Below, piece after piece: positions 47,572-57,165 of a stretch of 64,000 nt of DNA; positions within the stretch are counted from its first letter, which is position 1, and the number at the start of each line of letters is the position of its first letter. Position numbers and translations under genes: made by a program. The stretch spans positions 557,501 to 621,500 of the forward strand of contig NZ_JAAMTH010000001.1 of the NCBI RefSeq assembly GCF_018283455.1. The letters are read 5' to 3'. Source of the stretch: Planococcus sp. MSAK28401. GTDB taxonomy: Bacteria > Bacillota > Bacilli > Bacillales_A > Planococcaceae. Under the pieces are notes generated by a model. That model was not told where the DNA came from, did no database searches, and saw only the letters and a list, made by a program, of their open reading frames with translations.

Positions 47572-50500
47572 ACATTTAATTGAACAGCAGCTGGAAAAAC
47601 GCATCCTCATCATCGACGGCGCAATGGGGACGATGATCCAAAATGCAGACTTGTCTGCGGAAGATTTCGGCGGCGAGGAGTACGACGGCTGCAATGAATA
47701 CTTGAATATCGTACGCCCCGATGTGCTTGAAGGGGTGCACGACGCTTATTTGGAAGCGGGTGCCGACATCATCTGCACGAACACATTCGGCGGCACGCCA
47801 GTCGTCCTCGATGAATATGGGCTCGGCCATCGCGCAGCGGAGATCAATAAAAAAGCGGTCGAAATCGCCAAGATCAGCCAAGCAAAATATTCGACGCCGG
47901 ACTGGCCGCGCTTCGTTGCGGGCGCACTAGGCCCGACGACGAAAACTTTGTCAGTAACAGGCGGCATCACATTCGACGAATTAAAGGCCGATTTCCAGGT
48001 ACAAGCAAAAGCTTTGATTGAAGGCGGCGCGGACCTGCTGCTTTTGGAGACGAGCCAGGATATGCTCAATGTCAAAGCGGCGACGATCGCAATACGCGAT
48101 GCCTTTGAAGAAACCGGAGTGGAATTGCCGGTGATGATTTCAGGGACAATCGAACCGATGGGGACGACGCTTGCGGGACAGACGATTGAAGCATTTTACG
48201 TATCGATCGAACATATCAAGCCGCTTTCGGTCGGTTTGAACTGTGCGACAGGGCCGGAATTCATGACCGATCATTTGCGTTCGCTGTCTGAACTGTCGAC
48301 AGGCTACGTCAGCTGCTACCCGAACGCCGGGCTGCCGGATGAGGAAGGGCATTACCACGAAACGCCGGAATCCTTATCGAAAAAACTGCGTGGCTTTGCT
48401 GAAAAAGGCTGGCTCAATGTCGTCGGCGGCTGTTGCGGCACGACGCCTGCGCATATCGCAGCGGTGCGTGAAGCGGTCGATGGGCTGGCTCCGCGCGAGC
48501 GCAATGAAACGAGCCATGGCCATGCGGTGTCCGGCATCGAAGTGCTCGAATACGACGAGTCGATGCGTCCGCTATTTGTCGGTGAACGCACCAACGTCAT
48601 CGGTTCGCGCAAATTCAAGCGGCTCATTATCGAAGGGAAGTTCGAGGAAGCGGCGGAAATCGCACGTGCCCAAGTGAAGAACGGGGCGCACGTCATCGAT
48701 ATTTGCCTGGCGAACCCGGACCGCGACGAACTTGAAGACATGGCGGCATTCATGCAGGAAGTCGTCAAAAAAGTGAAAGTGCCGCTCGTTATCGACTCTA
48801 CGGACGAAGACGTCATCGAAGCTTCGCTGAAATTCTCGCAAGGCAAAGCAATCATCAACTCCATCAATTTGGAAGACGGAGAGGAACGTTTCGATGCAGT
48901 CATGCCGCTCGTCAAAAAATACGGCGCTTCGGTCGTCGTCGGCACAATCGACGAAATCGGCATGGCGGTGACGCGCGAACGGAAACTTGAAATTGCGGAA
49001 CGTTCGTACGAATTGCTGACGGAAAAATGGGGACTCGCCCCGGAAGACATCATTTTCGACCCGCTCGTGTTCCCGGTCGGAACAGGCGACGAGCAATACA
49101 TCGGTTCGGCGGTTGAAACGGTTGAAGGCATCCGCCTCATCAAGGAAAAGCTGCCTCGCGCCTTGACGATTCTTGGTGTATCGAACGTCTCGTTTGGCTT
49201 GCCGCCGGTCGGCCGCGAAGTATTGAACGCCGTTTATCTATACCATTGCACGCAAGCCGGGCTTGATTACGCGATCGTTAACACCGAGAAGCTCGAGCGC
49301 TTTGCGTCGATTCCGAAAGAAGAAGTGAAGATGGCGGAAGAATTATTGTTCGAGACAACCGACAAAAACTTGGCGGACTTCACGGATTTCTACCGCGACA
49401 AGAAAAAGGAAAAAACGGAAGACGATATTCCGGATACCGTGCCGGAGCGCCTCGCTTACTATATTCTCGAAGGCACGAAAGAAGGGCTCATCCCCGATCT
49501 TGAAAAAGCGCGGGAGCTGTACGAAGATCCACTCGAGATCATCAACGGCCCGCTCATGGAAGGCATGGCGGAAGTCGGGCGCTTGTTCAACGACAATCAG
49601 CTGATCGTCGCAGAAGTGCTGCAATCAGCCGGCGTCATGAAAGCCGCCGTGTCGTATCTCGAAGGCTTTATGGAAAAGAAAGCGGACGATAGCGGGAAAG
49701 GCAAGGTCATTCTCGCGACGGTCAAAGGCGACGTGCATGATATCGGCAAAAACTTGGTCGATATTATTTTGTCGAACAACGGCTTTAAAGTGATCGATAT
49801 CGGCATCAAAGTAACACCTGCTGCACTCATCGAAGTGATCCGTAAAGAACAGCCGGACATCGTCGGCTTGTCGGGGCTGCTCGTGAAATCTGCCAAGCAG
49901 ATGGTGCTGACGGCACAGGATTTCCGTGAAGCGGATATCGACGTGCCGATATTAGTCGGCGGTGCGGCCTTGTCCCGACGCTTTACCGAAACGAAAATCG
50001 CCGCTGAATACAACGGTCCTGTCATTTACGCGAAAGACGCGATGCAAGGGCTGGACCTTGCGAACCGTCTGCAAAGCGGCGCGGGAAAAGCGGTCTTGCT
50101 CGAAGAACTCGGCGTACAAAAAGAAAAGCGCCAAGCGCAAGATGCCGCGCGCGCCGAAAAAGGCGCTGTCGCCATTTTGGAAAAGCCAGTCAAGACCGTT
50201 CGCGAAGATGCGCCTGTTTACGTGCCGAATGATTTGCGCAGACATGTATCGAAAGAGTATTCAGTCGCGCATCTATACCCGTACGTCAATATGCGTACAT
50301 TGATCGGCCATCACCTGGGGCTCCGCGGCTATAGCGACAAACTCTTGCAGCAAGGCGATGCGCGTGCGGTGGAGCTGCACGAACTCGCGACGAAGTTTCT
50401 CCAGTCAGGGCTGTTGAAGCCTGCGGGGATGTATCAATTCTTCCCGGCGCAATCGGATGGCGACGATGTCATCATCTATGACCCGAAAGATGCCAAGACG

Positions 50501-51001
50501 GAAATCGAACGCTTCACATTCCCGCGCCAAGCCAAGGCACCATTTCTCTGTCTGGCCGATTATTTGAAATCAACCGCAAGCGGCGAGATGGATTATGTCG
50601 CGTTCATGCAAGTGACGGCAGGGCACGGGGTACGTGCGGAAGCGACACGCTTGAAAGAGGCAGGACGCTTCCTCGAGAGCCATACGCTGCAAGCGACCGC
50701 TTTGGAACTGGCAGAAGGATTCGCAGAACGCATCCATCAGGAAATCCGCGACCAATGGGGCTTCCCGGACGCGACGGACTTCTCGATGCGCGACCGGTTC
50801 GCGGCAAAATACCAAGGCCAGCGCTTCTCGTTCGGCTACCCGGCCTGTCCGAATCTGGAGGACCAGGCGAAACTGTTTGGCCTCATCAAACCGGAAGACA
50901 TCGGTGTCCACTTGACGGAAGAATTCATGATGGATCCGGAAGCATCGGTATCGGCGATCGTCTTCGCCCACCCGGATGCGCGTTATTTCAATGTAGAATA
51001 A
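47564..51001 (+). CDS. metH: Cobalamin-dependent methionine synthase MetH
   Basis: A full-length 1145-residue methionine synthase. In order: homocysteine domain (TIEPMGTTLAGQ, GLNCATGP, GGCCGTTPAH), pterin domain (VGERTNVIGSRKF, DICLANPDRDE), B12 cap and binding domain with DVHDIGKN (the D-x-H-x-x-G that ligates cobalt by its histidine), and a SAM-dependent reactivation domain ending LTEEFMMDPEASVS. The ATG at 47564 is the best start; a GTG two codons earlier is possible and no strong ribosome site is seen. Translation is probably coupled to the preceding gene. Needs B12; no cobalamin riboswitch is visible. Confidence 0.95.
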   Translation: MPKHLIEQQLEKRILIIDGAMGTMIQNADLSAEDFGGEEYDGCNEYLNIVRPDVLEGVHDAYLEAGADIICTNTFGGTPVVLDEYGLGHRAAEINKKAVEIAKISQAKYSTPDWPRFVAGALGPTTKTLSVTGGITFDELKADFQVQAKALIEGGADLLLLETSQDMLNVKAATIAIRDAFEETGVELPVMISGTIEPMGTTLAGQTIEAFYVSIEHIKPLSVGLNCATGPEFMTDHLRSLSELSTGYVSCYPNAGLPDEEGHYHETPESLSKKLRGFAEKGWLNVVGGCCGTTPAHIAAVREAVDGLAPRERNETSHGHAVSGIEVLEYDESMRPLFVGERTNVIGSRKFKRLIIEGKFEEAAEIARAQVKNGAHVIDICLANPDRDELEDMAAFMQEVVKKVKVPLVIDSTDEDVIEASLKFSQGKAIINSINLEDGEERFDAVMPLVKKYGASVVVGTIDEIGMAVTRERKLEIAERSYELLTEKWGLAPEDIIFDPLVFPVGTGDEQYIGSAVETVEGIRLIKEKLPRALTILGVSNVSFGLPPVGREVLNAVYLYHCTQAGLDYAIVNTEKLERFASIPKEEVKMAEELLFETTDKNLADFTDFYRDKKKEKTEDDIPDTVPERLAYYILEGTKEGLIPDLEKARELYEDPLEIINGPLMEGMAEVGRLFNDNQLIVAEVLQSAGVMKAAVSYLEGFMEKKADDSGKGKVILATVKGDVHDIGKNLVDIILSNNGFKVIDIGIKVTPAALIEVIRKEQPDIVGLSGLLVKSAKQMVLTAQDFREADIDVPILVGGAALSRRFTETKIAAEYNGPVIYAKDAMQGLDLANRLQSGAGKAVLLEELGVQKEKRQAQDAARAEKGAVAILEKPVKTVREDAPVYVPNDLRRHVSKEYSVAHLYPYVNMRTLIGHHLGLRGYSDKLLQQGDARAVELHELATKFLQSGLLKPAGMYQFFPAQSDGDDVIIYDPKDAKTEIERFTFPRQAKAPFLCLADYLKSTASGEMDYVAFMQVTAGHGVRAEATRLKEAGRFLESHTLQATALELAEGFAERIHQEIRDQWGFPDATDFSMRDRFAAKYQGQRFSFGYPACPNLEDQAKLFGLIKPEDIGVHLTEEFMMDPEASVSAIVFAHPDARYFNVE

Positions 51002-51006
51002 AGGAA

Positions 51007-51040
51007 ACGGAGCAGGCAAACCGCTGCTCCGTTTTTCTTT
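51007..51040 (+). terminator. Terminator of the methionine operon
   Basis: ACGGAGCAG pairs with CTGCTCCGT, followed by TTTTCTTTG. Confidence 0.88.
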
Positions 51041-51090
51041 GTGTTCAAGTGGTATGATGAAGAATAGAGAGTTAAAGGAGGTGCGGACGT

Positions 51091-52092
51091 ATGACCGTCT
51101 TGAATATTTTGGATTACTCGCCGATTGATGAAGGCGAAACGGCAGCTTCCGCGCTGCGTTCCACTGCGGAATTAGCAAAACTGGCAGATCGATTGGGTTA
51201 TAAACGCTATTGGGTCGCGGAGCACCATCAAGTGTTTTCCGTTGCGGGCAGTTCGCCGGAAATGCTGATGATGCATCTCGCGACACTCACCGAACGTCTG
51301 CGCATCGGCTCGGGCGGCGTTATGCTGCCGCATTACAGCGCCTATAAAGTAGCGGAGAATTTCCGTCTGCTCGAAGCGCTGCACCCGGACCGGATCGATC
51401 TCGGCGTCGGGCGTTCGCCGAGCTTCCGGCTCGTCAACCAGGCGCTCAATGAATCCAAAGGCAAGCGCGTGCCCTACGCCCAGCAGCTCATCGACCTGGA
51501 GAAATATTTCACCGATGATGTGGACACGGAACACCGCTTCCAGAAACTAAAAGCGACACCAGTGACGGAGACAGCGCCTGAATTGTGGCTGCTCGGGACA
51601 GGCGAAGGCTCTGCGAAACTCGCGGCTGAACGCGGCATGGCATATGCCTATGCACATTTCGCGCGCCCTGAACAAGCAGGCATCGATGCGATCAAACGCT
51701 ACCGGGAAACCTTCGTGCCGTCCGGATTGCGTCAACAGCCGCATGTCGCCATCGCTGTTTTTGCCATTGTCGGCGATACGGAACAACAAGCCGAACAACT
51801 CGCCAAAGCATTCGATTTATGGCTGTTATTCGTCGAATCGGATTTCCAGCCGCCGTATTACCCGTCGGTCGAGACCGCTGAAAAGCGGCGCCTCAGTGCA
51901 ACCGAGCAAGAACGCGTCGAACGTAACCGGAGCCGCATGCTCGTCGGCACGGCCGAACAAGTCAAGCAGCAAATCGAAGCCGTCGCCGAACAGTTCGAAG
52001 CCGATGAAATTACCATCATTCCGAATATTGCCGGCCATCAGGCGCGTATGGACACTGTGCGTTTACTGGCGGAAGCATTTAATATGAAGTGA
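51091..52092 (+). CDS. LLM-class flavin-dependent oxidoreductase
   Basis: A luciferase-like monooxygenase of 333 residues, TIM-barrel fold, FMN-dependent. It has ILDYSPIDEGETA at the start, RYWVAEHHQVFSVAGSSPEML, IGSGGVMLPHYSAYKVAENFRLLEALHPDRIDLGVGRSPS and LLGTGEGSAKLAAERG, the last binding the flavin phosphate. This subgroup (YvbT/YwcH-like) is of unknown substrate. A strong AAAGGAGGTG precedes the ATG. It is separate from metH by a terminator. Confidence 0.9.
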   Translation: MTVLNILDYSPIDEGETAASALRSTAELAKLADRLGYKRYWVAEHHQVFSVAGSSPEMLMMHLATLTERLRIGSGGVMLPHYSAYKVAENFRLLEALHPDRIDLGVGRSPSFRLVNQALNESKGKRVPYAQQLIDLEKYFTDDVDTEHRFQKLKATPVTETAPELWLLGTGEGSAKLAAERGMAYAYAHFARPEQAGIDAIKRYRETFVPSGLRQQPHVAIAVFAIVGDTEQQAEQLAKAFDLWLLFVESDFQPPYYPSVETAEKRRLSATEQERVERNRSRMLVGTAEQVKQQIEAVAEQFEADEITIIPNIAGHQARMDTVRLLAEAFNMK

Positions 52093-52201
52093 GGTAGTAA
52101 GAAATCGGAATTTCTAGGCGCTCGCTTCGTATACTAAAAATTACACTTTGAATTGTCTGAATGGACATCGACACTCAGGCACTGCCTATCGTTTGATAAA
52201 C

Positions 52202-52231
52202 AAAACCGCCAGGAATTTTCCCGGCGGTTTT
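52202..52231 (+). terminator. Bidirectional terminator
   Basis: AAAACCGCC and GGCGGTTTTT with a 12-base loop lie between the monooxygenase and the convergent CDF gene and can serve both. Confidence 0.8.
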
Positions 52232-52290
52232 TGTCTGGAAAGGCTGAGAAAGAATGGCGAAGCTGTCGGTCGAGAGCAAGCGATTGTTCC

Positions 52291-53262
52291 TTACTCCTGC
52301 GGCTTGGTCCAAGTAACTTTCCCGTCGTCCTCGTCAAATTCAATGATGACATCTGTGACATTCTTTATCTTTTCTTTGAGTTGTTGTTCAATATAATCCC
52401 GGATATCATCTGCTTCTTCAATCGTCATTGACGGGTCTACTTCCACCTTGATTTCGATATGAAGGCTATCTCCTTCTTTTATAGCATATAAATCTTGAAT
52501 ATCCCTTATTTGCGGATGCTCCATGATTTTGCTGCCAATGCGTGCCTGCAAGCCGAGATCTGCCACTCCGAGAACGCCGGCTGCATTGTCGAGGAAAATT
52601 CGGCCTACGACTATAATAAGCGAAATCCCGATGATGATGGAGGCATAGCCGGTTGCGCTATGAAATGGAGTGTAGGTGGAGACAACAATAGCCAATAATG
52701 CCAATAACGCTCCGCCGACTGCCACATTGTCTTCTAAAAAGACCAGTTTGGTAGCTGGTTTTGCTTCTTTGGCGTGTTTGTAACTTGCCGGAATGATTTT
52801 GAAGCCGCTGACTTGATCTTTCGGTAAATGTTCAGTGATTTCTTTCATGGCTTTATAAAGCACTGCGGCTTCGAGCATGGCTGCTGTTCCCAAGACGCCA
52901 ATGTTAAGCCAGAACCACTCCTCAGAATGAGTGGCGTCTGAAATGTGATGGATTCCTTCTACAATTGTTTCATAGGCAAGTACCCCAACCACCAGGACAG
53001 CGCCCAATAAAACAAGATTCACTAAACGGCCAAATCCGCCGGGAAACCGTTCCGTCGGCTCTTTCTTGCTTAGTGCAGACCCTATGAATACAAAAAACTG
53101 GTTAGCGGCATCGCCGTAACTATGCATCATTTCTGCAAACATGGCGACGTTACCGGTGATAAGATAAGCTGCAGTTTTGATGATGGCAACAATCGTGTTG
53201 ACAATTGCTGCCCATAATGCCGATTTCGTACCGAATTTCAGCAACCCGATAAATTCTTTCAT
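52291..53262 (-). CDS. Cation diffusion facilitator family transporter
   Basis: A 323-residue CDF exporter with about six helices and a cytoplasmic C-terminal domain (ADLGLQARIGSKIMEHPQIRDI onward, alpha-beta). The metal site on helix 2 is HSYGD (H-x3-D); helix 5 has EDNVAV with aspartate but no histidine, unlike ZitB/YiiP, so a substrate other than zinc, for example manganese or iron, is possible. An extra hydrophobic pair lies between helices. It is close to the CDF group that includes YdbO. Copper genes nearby do not make it a copper exporter. Confidence 0.87.
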   Translation of the reverse strand: MKEFIGLLKFGTKSALWAAIVNTIVAIIKTAAYLITGNVAMFAEMMHSYGDAANQFFVFIGSALSKKEPTERFPGGFGRLVNLVLLGAVLVVGVLAYETIVEGIHHISDATHSEEWFWLNIGVLGTAAMLEAAVLYKAMKEITEHLPKDQVSGFKIIPASYKHAKEAKPATKLVFLEDNVAVGGALLALLAIVVSTYTPFHSATGYASIIIGISLIIVVGRIFLDNAAGVLGVADLGLQARIGSKIMEHPQIRDIQDLYAIKEGDSLHIEIKVEVDPSMTIEEADDIRDYIEQQLKEKIKNVTDVIIEFDEDDGKVTWTKPQE

Positions 53263-53522
53263 GATGCCTGCCTTCTTTCCAGAGAAATTATAAGTTTACG
53301 TAATTTTATTCCCTTAATGGCGGCTATAAAACGCATTGCTTGCAAGTATAGGAAAGGTTCTTGGAGAAAAACCCCAGGTGTGTTGCTGCTTCGCCTGTTA
53401 CAAGCTGCTAGGCGTAGGTAACTGCATTTTGTGACAAAGATGCATCATTTGGCGCAATTAGTTGACCTTTGATTCCAGCCGTGAAACTATAGAAACAGCA
53501 CACTAGAGAGGAAGATCGAGCG

Positions 53523-54506
53523 ATGAAAAACAACTGGTTATGGTCGGTGATGGCAGCCGGGCTATTCATTTCAGCTTGCAGCGCAGAAACGGCTCAACAG
53601 GAAACAGAAAACCCAACCGATACGGCATCTGAATCAACGGAAGAAACCGAAACGGCTTCAGCTGTCGATAGTGCGGCAAAGGAGCTGGAAGTTCCGTTTG
53701 ATGGCGTCATGGATCATGTCCATGGCATGGGGTATATCGAAGAGAACGGCGGCTTGTATTTCGCATCCCATCACGGCTTAAAAGTGTATCGCGACGGGAA
53801 ATGGACTGAAATTGAAGACCAATACCACGATTTCATGGGCTTTAATGCAACGGCGACTGGTTTTGTCTCGTCGGGGCATCCAGATATGCAATCCGGGATG
53901 CAAAATCCGCTCGGCATCAAACGCAGCGATGACGGCGGCGAAACTTTCGACGACCTCGGATTTGAAGGAGAAACGGATTTTCATGAAATGGCAGCCGGCT
54001 ATAATACTAACAATTTGTTCGTCTTCAACCCGCAGCCAAATTCCGAAATGGACGCTGGCTTCCACCGGAGTGATGATGCCGGCGAAACCTGGCAGCAGAC
54101 AGCGGCAGAAGGGCTGGAAGGGAAAGTGACGTATCTCGCAATGCATCCCGATGATTCAATGGTGATCGCAGCGGTATCAAACCAGGGAATTTTCTTGTCT
54201 GAAGACGGCGGCGAGAGTTTTACGCGCATCACGGAAGGCGAACTCGGAACCGCCGCATTCTTCAGTGAAGACGCGCTTTATTACGGCACGTACAGCGAAG
54301 AGGCAAAACTGGTGAAACGTGATCTGTCGGGCGGCGAGCGGGAGATTTCCTTGCCGGATATGACGGAAGACGGCGTTGTTTACCTGGCGCAGCATCCTGA
54401 GAATGCGGAGCAACTGGCGATTTATACAGCGAAAGGCCACGCATGGCTGACACAGGATGCCGGTGAAAACTGGGCACAAATCTTAAATGCAGGGCAAGTG
54501 CAGTAA
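53523..54506 (+). CDS. BNR-repeat lipoprotein (F510_1955 type)
   Basis: A 327-residue lipoprotein; lipobox ISAC with Cys19. After a Thr/Glu linker it folds as a beta-propeller with BNR/Asp-box motifs: RSDDGGETFDD, RSDDAGETWQQ, SEDGGESFTR and TQDAGENWAQ. HVHGMGY near residue 64 is the family start. Such proteins are sometimes named glycosylhydrolases; activity is unproven. ATG 53523 follows GAGGAAGATCGAGCG. Confidence 0.83.
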   Translation: MKNNWLWSVMAAGLFISACSAETAQQETENPTDTASESTEETETASAVDSAAKELEVPFDGVMDHVHGMGYIEENGGLYFASHHGLKVYRDGKWTEIEDQYHDFMGFNATATGFVSSGHPDMQSGMQNPLGIKRSDDGGETFDDLGFEGETDFHEMAAGYNTNNLFVFNPQPNSEMDAGFHRSDDAGETWQQTAAEGLEGKVTYLAMHPDDSMVIAAVSNQGIFLSEDGGESFTRITEGELGTAAFFSEDALYYGTYSEEAKLVKRDLSGGEREISLPDMTEDGVVYLAQHPENAEQLAIYTAKGHAWLTQDAGENWAQILNAGQVQ

Positions 54507-54559
54507 ATAGCAAGTTAATGAATAGATTATCTAGCGGCAGTTTAGCATGACAAACGATG

Positions 54560-54596
54560 AACACCCGCCCTCAAAACTGAGGGCGGGTGTTTTTTA
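54560..54596. terminator. Bidirectional terminator
   Basis: ACACCCGCCCTC and GAGGGCGGGTGT form a perfect 12-bp stem over a six-base loop with TTTTTT on the plus side. It separates the BNR lipoprotein gene from the converging desaturase-like gene. Confidence 0.88.
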
Positions 54597-56078
54597 CGTC
54601 AGCAAAGCTTTTCCGGAAATGGAACGTGCGCAATGAATGCCGCTTGCAGCGACGCCGATTGTGCCGCCGCCCGGGAAGATATGGTCGCCTGTCAAGTACA
54701 GCTCCGGCAGCCCACTGTGATGCGAGATCGATTTGAACAATGCCGCATCCAAAGTTTGCGCGAAGCCGCCCACATAGCCGTTCGGCCGTCCCGTATAATG
54801 CTGCCAGGCAAGTGGTGCGCCGCTTTCGACATGGACGATCGCCGAGCGAAAGCCCGGGATATGCTGTTCAATCAAATCCAGCATACGCTCCGAAAGTTCA
54901 GTGCGCATCGCTTCGTAATCCTCCTGCGACTGCCAATAGGCCGGCTTCGAATGCGTCGAAATGGTTACGGTCTGGAAGCCTTCGGGTGCGCGCAGCCGGT
55001 CATCCATGCGCGATGCCGACATGAAGAAATGATGCCCTTCGTCCATGGCCGCACCGCTTGAGAGCTGGCGGAATTCAGGGAGAGGTTCCATGAGTTTCTC
55101 CGTGTCGAGTGCCAAGTACAAAGTCAAAGTCGTCCACGTTTCGGTATCGATGACTTCTTGCAGCGGGCGTTTTAATCGGTGGTGATGATCAACCGGCAAC
55201 AGCTCGGTCAATAACTGGATCGGCGCATTGAAGACGACGGCATCCGCTTCGTATACATTGCCGCGCTGGTCGCTCGCGTGCCAGATGCCGTCTTTGTGTT
55301 CGAGTGTCTGCACGGTGCGCGGCTTTTTCACTTTGCCGCCATTTTCTTTGATGCTGTCCGCCATCACTTCGGCGAAACGATACAAGCCACCCGGGACGTA
55401 ATAAGCGCCTTCGTGGTAAATATCGAGCGCCACCGCCGCGAGCAAGTACGAAACATCTTCCGTCGTCGTCTGCATGCTGTCGATCAGCAGCCCATCCAGC
55501 ACATGGCGAAACGCATCGAGTTCGTCGAGGCCGTGCTTTTTCAACACTTGCCCGAGTGTCAGCTGGAATTTTGGCAGCAGGCGCAAATGAACCGGGCGCA
55601 AGGCTTTCGTGAGCGCCGCCCATTCCCGTACATTGTCAGGCGGCAGCGCCGGAAGCGGCCCCATCAAGGTGCGGGTGATGCGTGCCGTGCGGTACAGTTC
55701 CGCATAGAACGACAGGATGGCGGTTCGGTGCTCTGGAAAATGATCAGCGAGTTCCCGCACATGCCTCCTGCGGTCTTTATGGAAAACGAAGGTGCCTTTC
55801 GGATGGATCATTTCCATCACCCGCTCGAGCGGTTCGAGTTCCATTTGCTTTCCGAGACGGCGGAATACGCGTTCATGAATACCGCCAGGCTCGAGTCCCA
55901 TGCCGAGCGTGGCACCAACCGGAAATAAATACGGGTGGCGCTTGTATTTTCCAGCGCAGCCGCCGAGTTCTGCTGCAGCTTCGAGCACGGTCACTTCATA
56001 GCCTTCTTTTGCCAGCAAGGATCCGGCCGTCAATCCGCCGATGCCAGCACCAACGACCAATATGCGTTTTGTCATCAT
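54594..56078 (-). CDS. Phytoene-desaturase-like FAD oxidoreductase
   Basis: A 494-residue (or 493 from the second ATG at 56075) FAD enzyme. The dinucleotide fold is VVGAGIGGLTAG near residues 8-19, followed by VLEAAAELGGCAG, and the carotenoid-type C-terminal TGDHIFPGGGTIGVAASGI. It belongs to the CrtI/CrtN-like family, but in this place there are no other carotenoid genes, so the substrate is not clear. GAGGGG lies just upstream. The Csp gene is upstream on the same strand, with a terminator between. Confidence 0.85.
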   Translation of the reverse strand: MMTKRILVVGAGIGGLTAGSLLAKEGYEVTVLEAAAELGGCAGKYKRHPYLFPVGATLGMGLEPGGIHERVFRRLGKQMELEPLERVMEMIHPKGTFVFHKDRRRHVRELADHFPEHRTAILSFYAELYRTARITRTLMGPLPALPPDNVREWAALTKALRPVHLRLLPKFQLTLGQVLKKHGLDELDAFRHVLDGLLIDSMQTTTEDVSYLLAAVALDIYHEGAYYVPGGLYRFAEVMADSIKENGGKVKKPRTVQTLEHKDGIWHASDQRGNVYEADAVVFNAPIQLLTELLPVDHHHRLKRPLQEVIDTETWTTLTLYLALDTEKLMEPLPEFRQLSSGAAMDEGHHFFMSASRMDDRLRAPEGFQTVTISTHSKPAYWQSQEDYEAMRTELSERMLDLIEQHIPGFRSAIVHVESGAPLAWQHYTGRPNGYVGGFAQTLDAALFKSISHHSGLPELYLTGDHIFPGGGTIGVAASGIHCARSISGKALLT

Positions 56079-56098
56079 GTCCCCTCATTTCTCCCATG

Positions 56099-56127
56099 AA
56101 AAAACGCCCGGCAGTTCAGCCGGACGC
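56099..56127 (-). terminator. Terminator of the Csp gene
   Basis: On the minus strand CGTCCGGC and GCCGGGCG form a stem (one G-T) followed by six T, between the Csp gene and the desaturase-like gene. Confidence 0.78.
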
Positions 56128-56134
56128 GTGTCTC

Positions 56135-56464
56135 TTATGCCACTTGTCTGCAAGCTTCTACGCATTTCAAGCAAGCTTCCGCACATTTTTGGCAATGCTC
56201 ATGGTCATGTTTTTTGCATTCATTTCCGCATGCTTCACAAATCTCCGCGCATACTTTCGCGAGCTGTGAGACGAACGGCGAGTTGCGTTCAATGGCTTGG
56301 GCCAAATAGGCGCACATGTCGGCGCATTCGCGGTCGAGCCGGATGCACTCGGCCATCATTTTCACATCGTCTTCTTTCAGGCAAGCATCGAAACAATGAT
56401 TGCACGCCACCATGCAGTCATGGAGCGTCTTGGACAGTTCTGCGTGTTTTGCATGTTCTACCAT
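56135..56464 (-). CDS. Four-helix-bundle copper-storage (Csp-type) protein
   Basis: A 109-residue protein with 16 cysteines: CMVACNHCFDAC, CADMC, CAEICEACGNEC and HCQKCAEACLKCVEAC. This is the pattern of cytosolic Csp3/YhjQ proteins, whose bundle core is lined with cysteines that store many Cu(I) ions. There is no signal peptide. The start at 56464 has AGGAGG eight bases upstream; a start 12 codons further up would overlap that site. It is about 12 kb from copCD and may share copper control, though no operator was seen. Confidence 0.9.
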   Translation of the reverse strand: MVEHAKHAELSKTLHDCMVACNHCFDACLKEDDVKMMAECIRLDRECADMCAYLAQAIERNSPFVSQLAKVCAEICEACGNECKKHDHEHCQKCAEACLKCVEACRQVA

Positions 56465-56575
56465 TCTGAAAAACCTCCTATAAGAATTATGATCATTCAC
56501 TTATTCTTTGGATTTCCCGACTGGCAGAAAAATAAACAACTAGCAGTGCAAGCTGCCAAGAAACTCTTGATAACC

Positions 56576-56785
56576 GTATTTTCCGAAGCTTATTGCTCGC
56601 TTTCCGTGGGCTCGCGCCCAAGCCTCCTCAGTCGCCTTGCGCCTTGCGGGGTCTTGGTCGTCTCGCTATTCCACAGGAGTCGAGCCACACGCTTCTCCAA
56701 ATACTCAGATAGGTCATTGGTTATTAAATGTCGAAAAGCTAAGGTTTTTTTGACTTACAGTGGATTGCGAACTTATTTAACACTC
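56576..56785. repeat. Dispersed intergenic repeat, copy 1
   Basis: This stretch without genes matches copy 2 at 60075-60361 in blocks. Shared blocks are TTTTCCGAAGCTTA...GCTCGCTTTCCG, AGCCTCCTC, TGCGGGGTCT and CGCTTCTCCAAAT with AGATAG and TCATTGG. The blocks look like an intergenic repeat widespread in Bacillales, seen here from the reverse strand. It fills most of the gap between the Csp and SHOCT genes. Confidence 0.75.
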
Positions 56786-56801
56786 TGTAGCTGATGGGAT
56801 T

Positions 56802-57023
56802 CTATCCATTTTTGCGCAGTCCGGGCTTTTGTTCAAGTTCTTTCATGCGTTTGCGAAACTCGTCTTCCGACAGCTCGCCGCGTGAAAAGCGTTCTTTCAA
56901 TAACCGGGCTTCGTGATGGGGGGCGGGCAGTTTATGCGGTTTATGGCGAATGAAAAACAATACGAGGCACAGGACGATAAGCACGACCATCAAAGCGACG
57001 AGCACAGTAAAGAGCCAGAACAT
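56802..57023 (-). CDS. SHOCT-domain membrane protein
   Basis: A 73-residue protein: one N-terminal membrane helix (LFTVLVALMVVLIVLCLVLFF), a short basic linker with histidines, and a SHOCT motif (LLKERFSRGELSEDEFRKRM) at residues about 40-65. SHOCT is a short C-terminal oligomerisation domain of unknown role. GGAGTG precedes the ATG. It is a single gene. Confidence 0.82.
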   Translation of the reverse strand: MFWLFTVLVALMVVLIVLCLVLFFIRHKPHKLPAPHHEARLLKERFSRGELSEDEFRKRMKELEQKPGLRKNG

Positions 57024-57165
57024 AAGCGTTCACTCCGTTTGCTTTCTTTTCTTTTAGTTTACGCTATTAAATTGAAAATTGCGTCTTTTTAATACAGAGA
57101 AAATAAATCCATGTAAGATACTGGATATGCTAAGCTTATGGATAATTCAAAAAGGGGGAAGCGGC

